Below are positions 41,179 through 50,721 of a stretch of 64,000 nt of DNA, piece by piece. A program made the translations under genes and the position numbers. The stretch is from contig NW_024609836.1 in NCBI RefSeq assembly GCF_016920785.2, positions 8,710,018-8,774,017 of the forward strand, written 5' to 3'. The stretch comes from Ixodes scapularis. Lineage: Eukaryota > Arthropoda > Arachnida > Ixodida > Ixodidae. Positions within the stretch are counted from its first letter, which is position 1, and every line of letters begins with the position of its first letter. The notes under the pieces are model-generated. The model was not told where the DNA came from. It made no database searches and worked only from the letters and a program-made list of their open reading frames with translations.

Positions 41179-41309
41179 TTAATACCTCTTTGCCTGCTTC
41201 CTGAGGTCCCCGATTTTCTCAGTGATGAGACCTGTCACGTCTTTGCCCGAGGCTTCAGCCGCGAGGTTCTCCGGCATGCCCATGTCCTTGAGGCGCTTTT
41301 TGTAGCAGT
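41179..41309 (-). CDS. BEN gene C terminal exon
   Basis: After the acceptor TTTGCCCTAG it reads CYKKRLKDMGMPENLAAEAS, then LITEKIGDLRKQAKRY and TAA. The lysine-rich amphipathic ending parallels IQDLRRDLK in gene D and KIQDSIKSVRRK in gene A. The preceding exon ends one base into a codon (CAAG/), completed here by AC. Confidence 0.65.
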
Positions 41310-41649
41310 CTAGGGCAAATGACTGTCGCATACAATGGGTCGTTTGCCACTTAGAACACAATTTAAATTTTTACTACGAGCCTGGGACCATATAAGGATA
41401 TAATGAATGACAAGAAAGAACAGCATGAAATTACACTATGCAATTTACCTGTAGCGAGTGGTACTCACGCATGAGGCTAAATTGTTTAAGTATGGCTGGC
41501 GATCGCTGACTCACTTTTTAAAATTAACAACACTAACATATAAATACAAATGTGCCAAAATGTTTCAAAATTATGGACTACATTTGTGCTTTCATATACC
41601 ATAAAATATGAAACAACATGGGTGACCAATGATTACATCAGCCACTTAC

Positions 41650-41724
41650 CTTGCATGACCATAAGCTTCACGGGAGAGATTGGCTTTTTCCTCGGTTCAT
41701 TCGGAAATCTGGGTGAGTGCTTGC
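41650..41724 (-). CDS. BEN gene C exon following the BEN core
   Basis: KHSPRFPNEPRKKPISPVK, then LMVMQ, between TGTTTCAAG and CAAG/GTAAGT. It continues RSAKG of the preceding exon. In genes A and D the corresponding sequence (KRA.G....LTPEKV) is part of the same exon as the BEN core, so gene C has an extra intron here. Confidence 0.62.
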
Positions 41725-44700
41725 CTTGAAACAATATGAATTAAGAAAAAGTTAATGCACAGGAGAGTTTATGCTCATCGACAATGCAAGCTGAAAGAAA
41801 AGCTGAAGCAGTTGTGACTCCCAGGAGACTGTTTGGATCCAGAGCACTTCAAATTTCCGAGTATGGAAATTTTTTTATAAGTAATTGACGATTATGTGGA
41901 TCTTAAAGTTGTACCAGAGCTCTGAATTCTTAGTCTGCCAAGTAGGTCTATTGTTTCATCAACGCGCATTTGTTGAAATGTTTCAAGGACAATGTTTCAA
42001 AAAAACACGTTTTGTCGACACTGTTATGTTTCATAGAAACTTGTTTTGTGAACAGCAACGTTTTGACGACAAAATATTTTTCACTATGTGGATTTTATTA
42101 TTGGATTCATTTATCTCGCTGGAGGTTTAGAGAAATGCTGTTTGTAGGCTGCGGCAAGCTATGCTTCAAACAGGCTGCGCTAAGCGCAGTCACCCCTAGC
42201 TATCACTTGGGAAAAAGTAATATAATATCAAGCTCCAGCGTACGCCGCCAAGATTCTTGGCAATCTAAGCTACAAAATAGCCATGAGGCCTATATCTAGA
42301 GGCGCACAGACAGCTTGCATCCATTGCCGAGGTCGTTAGGCACTGCTAATAATAAAAAAAGAAGCTGTCAATGAAACGTGGCAAGCCATGCCGACGGAAC
42401 ACGAAATCGTTTCGACGATACAAATTGTATATCAAACATTGCAGTGTCAATGGAAAGACTTTTTGATAAAATGTCGATCGACGTACTGATTGCCACTGGT
42501 GCCAAGCGCAGGAAAGGACAACAGAAAAACTAGCTAATGTGATATTGTCAGCGATGTCGGATAATGCTCGCCCCTACGTCATTTCTTCCCATTTCTAGAG
42601 AAATAACAGCTGGTTATGTTTATATCTGCCCCATCTCAGTGCAATACTATAAACGACTTAACATTTGCAAGGACCCAGTTTTCGCAAAAAATAGGTTTTG
42701 CGAACAATTCCGGTCAAATGTAAAAACATTGGAACCTATATTGAGATCCCACTAAGTCGCAAAAATTAAAACCTGTGAATTATTCCAAAAATTTAGCTTT
42801 GACCTAAATTGCGAAATATTGAGCCCGCAAAAAATAAGATGTTTACAGTATTTGAAATCAGGAGTTGGAAAACTATGAAAAGAGGTTCTAAACTCAATGT
42901 TCTTCTTAGGCCTAAGCTTTCCTTTAGATCATCAACCACCAACTGAATGTACCACTGACACTCCTCAAGATGTAGGCACCGAATGAGCTGAATTCCTATG
43001 CCCTCAGAATGCATGGTAACGTCTATCTGGAATGACCAAGCCATGGGGATGTGCTTCATGCCCTTATTTTTACTTAATACATCTCCATTACGAAAACGTC
43101 TGCTGTGCACTTTCTTCACCTGTGGTTTATTGCGTGCCACCAGCTATTATGTCACATATTTTACTAAAGCCACCTGTCCAGTATCCATGTAAAATTGCTT
43201 TAAATGCATTGTTTTAAAGCCATAACAGGACAAACTGCAAAAGAAACACAAAAACACAAAAATAGGGAGCCAAAAAAAAATTATTTGCTATAGAACTTTT
43301 AAAAGAAAACTGGACTCTTTTGCGCCTTCCTTCCTTCGCCTGTTCACTACGATGCATCCGCGGAAATGGAGCACGTCAGCTAAATCCAGGTCGCCTATTG
43401 GGTAAGAGCCTACCTCACCAGCACCGCGATCGTAAACATCAAATAGCCGGCGAATGTTTCCTAAAAGTTTTGTTAAATAATATTCAGATCCACATTTTGT
43501 GGCATAATTAGAGATGTGTGGCGAAAATTGCCAAATTTGATAATGCTGAGAGCCAGGCGCCATCTATCGTGTGGTAAACGAAGCAACTACTGCGCGTGCG
43601 CAGTAGGGCAGGGCCGACAGTTACTTGGGTGGCGGCCAGCGACGAACGTTTATTTTCTTTGTTTTCCTTCCTCTCAAAACTCTGACTGACTGAACGTTTA
43701 TTTTTCTACGTGTTCTTCCCGCGCGTGCCGACTTCAAGCAGCAAGAAAACAGTACTTAAAACAGACCATGACGAACAAGAACGCTGGATCCACCGACTCC
43801 GAGGAGTGCGGGAACTATAGGGGGCGCTTTGAAAAACGCGCGCAGCGCCGCTAGCGGAGGAGCTGGCGTTCGACTGTGAGGCGCGTTCAGCAGCCTGCGG
43901 CGCCTTTTCGCATGCCAAGCTGTGTCGACGGAAGCGCGCACGGACGAAACTTTTGCTTTTTGAGCCGATAAGTCGAGGGTGACGTTGCATGAGTACTGGG
44001 GTAGACCTAAGAAGGGCATCTAGCTGTTCTCCACTTCTTATATATTGAGTTTGAGTCGTTATTAGGGGTAATTTCTCTAGTTGCGGCCGAAAAAGGAGTT
44101 GGAGCAATTTTCCGAAAAACAAGACGGCCGCCACCTGATTGCTCTGGGTGGGAAATTTATTTCGCTCGTCGCTGTAAACCTAGGACTGCTGGAACGATGA
44201 TATTTGGAGGCGAGTGAGATGTTCACTAAGTTTGTGCACGAAGAGTGCCAAGTTTCTTTAAGACAGCAGGTGTGAAAGTTAGGTTTCTAATGAATAAAGA
44301 AATAAAGCTGTACGGGATATCCAATATTCGACCCAAAATGTTGTGTTATAGCGGGCTGTGTAAAGCGCAGATTTGGGCACACAGGTGCTTGGTCTTGACA
44401 GTAACATGACACAGTACTTATTATACAAAAAAAAAAAAAGGTGGCATAGGGAAACCAGGTGAAAATTTGGTTTGAGCGGCGTAACTCAATGGGAACCGGT
44501 TTTGACCATGAAAAGGCTGTCAAGAGAATACCACTGGTCGGGGGAGGTGGAGACTTTAGAGGTAGGAAGGGACTAGGGTGGACTGTACTTCCAATTGAAA
44601 CAACTTTACGAAAGGTGGTTCCAAAGCCGAGAAAACAAAGTTGTCGGCCAAAACACGGTTTGGCCGCCAAGGGCTATTGCGGTCTGCTGTTGTGTAATAA

Positions 44701-46834
44701 CCTGTTGTGCGAGGTGCTGATTTTCGGCGCACGGGTACTTTGACATGACCGTCACTTGGCACAACACTTATTATAACAAAAAGAGTTGGCATAGCGAAAC
44801 CAGGTGTAAGTTTAGTTTGGGCGGCGTAACTAAATGGGAACTGGCTTTGACCGTCAAAGGCTGTCAGATAATACCACTCATCGTGGGAGGTGCACACTTT
44901 ACAGGTAGGTAGGGACCAGTGGGGTAATTCCAGTTCGAACCACTTTGCAATAGGTGGCTCTAAAGCCGAGAAAAAAAAATGTTGTCTACAGAACTCTTGG
45001 TGTCAGCGTTTCCACATCCGAAAGGAGGCTGATCAAGAAAGAAAGCACACCACATAAACTTCCATACTCAAACGTCGATTCTCCAGTGATTCCGAGTTTC
45101 ATTGTTGTTTTCTTTAGATTTATATTTGTCACTTTTTTTACCGTTCGAATCTTTCTTCATAAAGTACAGATTGCGTGCCATACTTGTCCGGAATAATCAT
45201 CGACACGTACGATGGGGACGAAACTTCATTGGAGGGCATTCCTCCAACGAGATTGGCACTGCATACCCGCGAGTGTGGGATGGCGTTTCAGTTCGTCCCA
45301 TCGGCGCTAACAGATGTAGGCGTTACTGGTACGAAAATAAACGCAAGGCGCAAAGCGGCAGTGTAGCTAGAATATGTCAGCCGTGCCGACACAGTGGCAG
45401 ACATGATCGGGAGACCAAATTTCTCGTGTCGTACGGCACGGCTCCATCGTTGTCGCTTTTCCACAAAACATCGGCGAGGTGAAAAACTGTGAAACTTTGT
45501 CTCCACGAGATACGGCGCATAAATATTGAAGCACTTAATGACGCAGCACAGGCAGCAAGCACTTCATGCTGTGAACCCAGCGCAACCGCACCACTGCGAC
45601 TTCAATGCGTACCAACGTACGCGGCGTGGTTTCGGTTTCGTTTTCTCTGGGATTCTCACTGCCTACCTTCGGTACCGGCCGCGCGGCGGAGCGCCAGTCG
45701 CGTCGCACGGAGTGTATAGGCCTAGCAGGCATTCCGACTCGGCGCTGCGTTGCTTCGTCGCAAGACCGTCTGCCTACGACCGGCTGGCGTGCTAAATGGA
45801 ATATGCCCGCGCGACCCTTGTGGACCCTTCCCGTATTATAGTTTGATCACTGACCTCAATTCTAGATTAAGAGGTGAGGTCAATCTCTTCCCCTTGTTTT
45901 CCGAGGCAGTGTTGACGAACACTCGTCGAAAAGGGACTCTCGTCGATTCTATCTTCTTGTTTTGTGTGATATAGAGCTGAAATAAACGCCGTATGGATTA
46001 CCTTCGTAACACGGTATGTACACTTTGTTATTGGTATGCCATTTTTATTCTGACAGACTGCACGTCACTGTCGAGCTATAACAGTTCCGGTTTTAACCTT
46101 TCTTTGCCGAGTGTCGCGTCAGTATCGAGTTGCAATCGTAAAAGAACGGTCCCGAAGCGCTTACAAACAGCGCGAATACAGCACTTCCATCGAGCGCACG
46201 CGTCAGCTCCGAGTGTAAACAGGTATTTACGTGGCTCTTGCTGACACTCGTAGTTCAAACGTATCTTTTTTAACGTCGGCTCGCTCCTGCATCTCCGAGG
46301 CCGCGAAAAACGCCATCTACGTCGCTTTGCAAACGACTGACACGGGCCGGCCCTTCTGCCAACAATGACAGGGTGGTTGACTTCTGGAGTCTTCACCGGA
46401 AAACTCGCTGCACTTCTCAACAAGCATACCGGCGTATGGGACTAGTCCCATGCTGTCGCTGTAGCGCAACATATCTCATTGAATTTCGCTCAGCTGCGAT
46501 GCGGCGATGAGAGGCGCCGATTCAGGAAATACGTCGGTGACATCAGCGCAGTAAAACCTACCGGCGCACCCCAACTCGTTTCCGCTAACACTCCCATTCT
46601 CCTACTGCCGAGAGAACTTCCGGTTCCGGAAACGGTTCACGTCACGGCTTGTTTTGCGGTCAGTTGGAGAGAATGAAAAAGTCGATATTTCACTAATTTT
46701 TTGTGTAGAAGTTAATAAACCGAGACGAAAACGGATGCCTGTTCGGCATTCAGTGAACATTGACGGTTTAATGTAAAAGTTATCTGCAAAAAGTAAAAAG
46801 GTCATTTCATGGTCCCTTTAAGGCTACACCTTAC
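41725..46834. other. Long intron of BEN gene C
   Basis: No exon confidently found. It contains the 350-bp tandem duplication (44340-44985), the palindrome CTACTGCGCGTGCGCAGTAG at 43587-43606, and a MITE-like end at 46804-46821 only 13 bp from the BEN exon donor. A minus-strand ORF at 43288-43563 has no recognisable motif. Confidence 0.45.
44340..44985 (+). repeat. Two tandem copies of a 350-bp unit
   Basis: Landmarks recur about 353 bp apart: TTATTATA near 44417 and 44769, then GGCATAGSGAAACCAGGTG, GCGGCGTAACT, GGCTGTCA and AAAGCCGAGAAAA. The copies are diverged with small indels. No ORF; satellite-like or a duplicated transposon piece. Confidence 0.8.
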
Positions 46835-46973
46835 CCTTGGCCGATCTCTCCATGAGCTCCTTTTGCCCATAGAGGGCCGCAGCCAGTTCCTTTACAAAAA
46901 GGGAACTTTTTGCAGCCTTGCTGACCTCTCTCCATGCAGAGGACTTGATGAAGACGCCTCTGCCAAGGTCTAC
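46835..46973 (-). CDS. BEN-domain exon of gene C
   Basis: VDLGRGVFIKSSAWREVSK, then SSLFVKELAAALYGQKELME and RSAKG, between CTTTTTAAAG and AAGG/GTAAGG (46 codons plus one base). The VxLGxGVxI...W....A....LFVKELA.A..G...L..RS.xG pattern is the classic BEN domain. It is more canonical than those in A and D. No stop or frameshift is seen. Confidence 0.78.
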
Positions 46974-47213
46974 CTTTAAAAAGAAATTAAATTAATGTTA
47001 CTAAACAAAGTTCAGATACTACGACGAGCCAAGACCGTGGCTTGTAAGTTTGAAGGTTTTGTTATAAATTAACGTACATTGTCAATTACACAGAAACAAG
47101 AAATCAATGAGGACTCTAAAGAGATTGAGCTAATTAGCCAGGGTTGTTAGGACAGTTCCTGAACACATGTTCCTAAGGGCACTGTTCAAACCTCAAAAGC
47201 AAGGTGTCCTTAC

Positions 47214-47320
47214 CATGTCTTCAGTGCCAGTTGCACATGATTGGGAGCCTTCCTGGCGGTCAGGTGCTGCAGCGTCTTCCACAGGCTGTGGCTCACCAAT
47301 ACTCCTTCCCTTGGGCTCTT
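47214..47320 (-). CDS. BEN gene C linker exon
   Basis: EPKGRSIGEPQPVEDAAAP, then QEGSQSCATGTEDM to the donor ATG/GTAAGG. A proline/acidic linker preceding the BEN exon, comparable to the exons ending GDM at 4188 and GDGR at 59003. The acceptor is ambiguous (CCCTCAAG or two bases further). Confidence 0.5.
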
Positions 47321-47891
47321 GAGGGGGAGTGAAATCGTTTTTATAGTATGACTGGATGCACTAAATTTGGAGCTCACAAAACAAGGCTGGAGTGATAGGC
47401 AGGTCGCTGTAGTTCCCATACACATCACTCCTACAGTGGTATCTCTTACGGATGGCCGTATTTCTGAAAAAGAAGGGCACGACTGAACACAGCTGACGAG
47501 ATATGTGATGTCACTATTCTCATTCTTTCTCCTCTTCGCTTCGTTCCCCTGAGCTAGCGAAGCGAGGAGAAGGGCGAGGCCGCTTCCCCTCAATCTCAAC
47601 AGCTCCAGGAGGATTGTGACGTCAGAGACCTCGCTTGATCGCGTCCTTCCTTCCCAAAAAGATGGCCATCCGTTTGAGATATTGGTGTACAAGTGACTTT
47701 TTAAAGTTTGTAGCATCCCATTTAACGCTTCTGCGGCTTTATTTTGCGAAATATACATGTCTGTTCAGCATTCGTTTAAAGAGCTCAGGTTAACGGTCAG
47801 ATGCACTGGACAAACAGCCCCCATAAGGTAAAAAATAACACTGACTTCTCCAGATTAATTGTACCACATAAGCACGATTGCAAGTGCTTAT

Positions 47892-48006
47892 GCATCTTGC
47901 TAGCTGGGCTATGCCGTGGGCCACGCCATAATCCGATTACGGCGCTTTACCAAGGCATCGTAATCAGATTATGGCACAACCCACGCTCTCCAGCTAGCAA
48001 AGATGG
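47892..48006. repeat. Foldback element, 115 bp
   Basis: Left GCATCTTGCTAGCTGGG and its complement at the right (CCAGCTAGCAAAGATG) enclose GCCATAATCCGATTACG and its inverse. Two paired blocks around a short centre. Confidence 0.75.
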
Positions 48007-49294
48007 CGACGCCCAGAGGCTGTACTAGCAGACGTGTATACTCTTCGTTGCTTGCCTCTCTCTGAAAGATGATTAGTTGGTTATATGGTGATCCTATAAA
48101 AAATACTCATTGCTCTTATTGACTCCCCTTGGCTACCCAATATTATATTTCATGTTCCCTGGTGACAAAATAGGTCCACAATCCTTTTTTACCCACTTTC
48201 CTCACAATGTCAAACTCTCTTGATTTGGATGCAGCTTATCTATGACAAGTCAACTAACACCAATGTTATTTGTTTTATGCGTTTTAAAATGTTTAATAAT
48301 AATAATAGTACTTAATTTTTTCATGGTGACCATGAACAGCTATAAAACCTTGTGTGGTGCACTGATATTTCTCTCAAGTGAAAATAAGAGTTAAAATCGA
48401 ACATTAATACAAACATGTGCAAAAATACAAGAAACAATATGAACACTAAACAGACTTGTGGGAAAAGGCAGATAGAGTCTCCTGAAACACTTCTTGAAAC
48501 AAATTAGTTGAAAGTGAATTCTGGCATATTTTATTCCGTGAATCTGGATATCATGTTCGTTTTTCCCAAAGACGTATCTTAAAGCAAGAAAACATGAAAA
48601 ACGACTGACCAGTCGTGACATAATACTAGGATATTTGGGCCGCCAAGCTTGTGTCGCTCGTGTGGGCAGAGGGTGCAATTGAAAGCTTGCAAGGTATATT
48701 CCCCCTACACTGACACCAGTTGCCACATCTCTTTCTTACCTTTTTGAAAATAGGAAGACCTATGCAAGCAGTGTATAGCTTTGTTATGCGGTGTAGATGT
48801 GTGAGAGCGGAGGTTTCGAAAACTCCCAACATGACGTCACGCCCCGAGAAGGAGGGGCCTCAGCAGTACTTAGAAAATTAATTTCTGCAGCCTCCGTGCA
48901 CCAAATTGAAAAATAATCTAGATATTTGTGATCCTAGGGGCCAAATGAAGACTATTAAAATGTTTTTCCTCAAATACAGGACCACTTCACTTTCCTTTCA
49001 AACACATCAAAATCAAAAGAAATGTCTAAAACATGATGACCAATGTCATTAAGAGCAGTCTGCATTCTGAATTACGGTGATGAAACACAAATTATGTTAG
49101 GATAAAAAGTGCAAAAAAAAATAAGGCTTGCTCCATAAGGTACAGGAAAATCAATACTAAGTAATGACATTAACAGCATCATGCACAACTTTGTGGATGA
49201 CTTCCCATATTTGTTTCTTTTCATGCATGTCTTTAGACTCTTCAGCTGTTTCGGAGAACTCTAAATAAATAAATTAAAGAAACAACAAATTCAC

Positions 49295-49370
49295 TTGCCA
49301 CCGGACATGGCCCGTGTCGGCAAAGATACCGAGACCACAGGACTTGCATTTTCCTGGTACCTTTCCGTCC
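49295..49370 (-). CDS. BEN gene C short linker exon b
   Basis: GTERYQENASPVVSVSLPTR between ATTTGCAG and CAA/GTGAAT. It resembles the neighbouring exon (SSPVFSASTSRQ), suggesting exon duplication. Its length (76 bp) would shift the frame unless boundaries differ. Confidence 0.4.
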
Positions 49371-49431
49371 CTGCAAATATCAACAAATTATATTACTATA
49401 ATATTTTGTATGTATTCAACGTGCTTATTAC

Positions 49432-49500
49432 CAGTGCACAAGGCCTGCCTTGATGTTGATGCGGAGAACACAGGACTTGAGTCCATCTTTTTTTCCTTGC
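49432..49500 (-). CDS. BEN gene C short linker exon a
   Basis: KEKKMDSSPVFSASTSRQAL between GTTGTTGCAG and CTG/GTAATA; 69 bp, 23 codons. Confidence 0.45.
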
Positions 49501-49694
49501 CTGCAACAACCGACAATAGGTACCATCCAAATAGGTAAAGGCACAGTCAGACGATTATTGATTGATATAAACTCACAAAAAAAATCCTAGTGTCTCCAAA
49601 AGCGTGGGACAAGAAAAGCTGAGACTAGTTATCAAATGTTCACGTACAGCAAAAGCACGCTCTGGATAATTTATCTACATCGCTGCCTTAACTA

Positions 49695-49859
49695 TAGACC
49701 AACACGCGTCCCCGACGTCACGCAGCTGCGGTGGCGCTGTCGACGGCACTGCGCATGCCCAGACGCTTCTGTTCACTCGAATTCGGTTTCTGCGCATGCG
49801 CAGTGCCCACACCTGGTGTGGGCAAACGCGGGCTTGTTTGTAAACAGCGAGTTGGTCTA
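49695..49859. mobile_element. MITE with TAGACCAAC termini
   Basis: Left TAGACCAACACGCG and right end complement (TAGACCAACTCGC) form terminal repeats flanked by TA (49693-49694, 49860-49861). Contains the exact palindrome CTGCGCATGCGCAG at 49790-49803 and GCCCACAC...GTGTGGGC. 165 bp, non-coding. A TA duplication suggests a Tc1/mariner-type or similar origin. Confidence 0.7.
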
Positions 49860-50171
49860 TATACCTGCCATAAAATACTAGGCAAGCGCCCACTCAAAAT
49901 TTAGAAATAATCGCGAGAATGGAGGATGGGCGCTTGTCCGGTCATCGATTTTACATATAAATGTACTGCGTGTATTTCCTCAGATCTTACAAATTTGGGA
50001 ATGCGCGGTATTCTACAATATAGCACTAGCTATTCCCCAATCTACAACCCTGAAATCAGAATATTTATTGTGGTTATACATTATTCATATATCTTAACTT
50101 CCATTTCCTTCAGTAGTCTATCCTGAAGCTTCATTTCATTTCATTTTATTTCATTTTATTATACCTCAAAG

Positions 50172-50189
50172 GCACTTCTACCGAAGTGC
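50172..50189 (-). other. 3' hairpin of L2-like LINE
   Basis: GCACTTC and GAAGTGC enclose a 4-nt loop 12 bp before the AT-rich repeat tail. Such stems are typical of L2/CR1 3' ends. Confidence 0.75.
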
Positions 50190-50324
50190 ATTACATGAGG
50201 GGGGATAAGAATACAAACTCACATAAAAACAAACAAAAGCAAAAGTAGATTCACAAACAAATACAAATAGTAATATTTGCCGAAAAATGGCTAGGGTTAA
50301 ATCGCATCAGGATGCAAATCATGG

Positions 50325-50345
50325 TAAAAAAAAAAAAAAAAAAAA
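50325..50345 (+). repeat. A-homopolymer
   Basis: About 21 consecutive A residues inside the 3' UTR of the L2-like LINE. Confidence 0.85.
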
Positions 50346-50378
50346 GCTAATGACTAGCTACCGACATAAACATTTAGA

Positions 50379-50721
50379 CTAACGAAAAACACTTTTGAGG
50401 TGTGCCTTGCAAAGATCGCGGAATTTAGCTGGATTATTTTCGAGAGCAATAGCCTCAGGAAGAGAATTCCAGTTATTGATGGCTAGAGAGAGCGGGGAAT
50501 TTTGAAATTTATTAGTTCTCGCAAATAGAGGGTTTATTTTCTGGCTGTGGTCACGACGTAAGGAGATGTGAGATGGAGGTTGGCAGTAATGGTTTCGGAA
50601 TGACGAAGAGGAATAGTAGATTTTGTGGAACATGACAAGACGAGCAAGTTTAGTTCTTTCGGCCAGTGGGCAAAGGTCTAGATTTGTTTTAAGTGCGGTT
50701 ACGCTTGATGTCCGTGAGTAG
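50379..50721 (-). pseudogene. Frameshifted C-terminus of L2-like ORF2
   Basis: The thumb/C-terminal part read one frame away: YSRTSSVTALKTNLDLCPL, then SLRRDHSQKINPLFAR and NNWNSLPEAIALENNPAKF, ending at 50379. The NxWNxLP motif is typical of the end of CR1/L2 ORF2. Confidence 0.8.

Larger units (their letters stand above)
46974..49294. other. Introns of BEN gene C
   Basis: Holds the linker exon (about 47214-47320) and foldback element 47892-48006. A minus-strand segment at about 49154-49259 (FSETAEESKDMHEKKQIWE, ending in a stop) follows an acceptor TTATTTAG and might be an alternative terminal exon. Otherwise nothing is supported. Confidence 0.4.

Noticed and set aside
43288..43563. 91-codon minus-strand ORF in a BEN gene C intron
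   Set aside because: No splice pair consistent with neighbouring exons and no recognised motif.
47210..47758. 182-codon minus-strand ORF
   Set aside because: Only its lower part overlaps a supported linker exon, in a different frame; the remainder has no motif.
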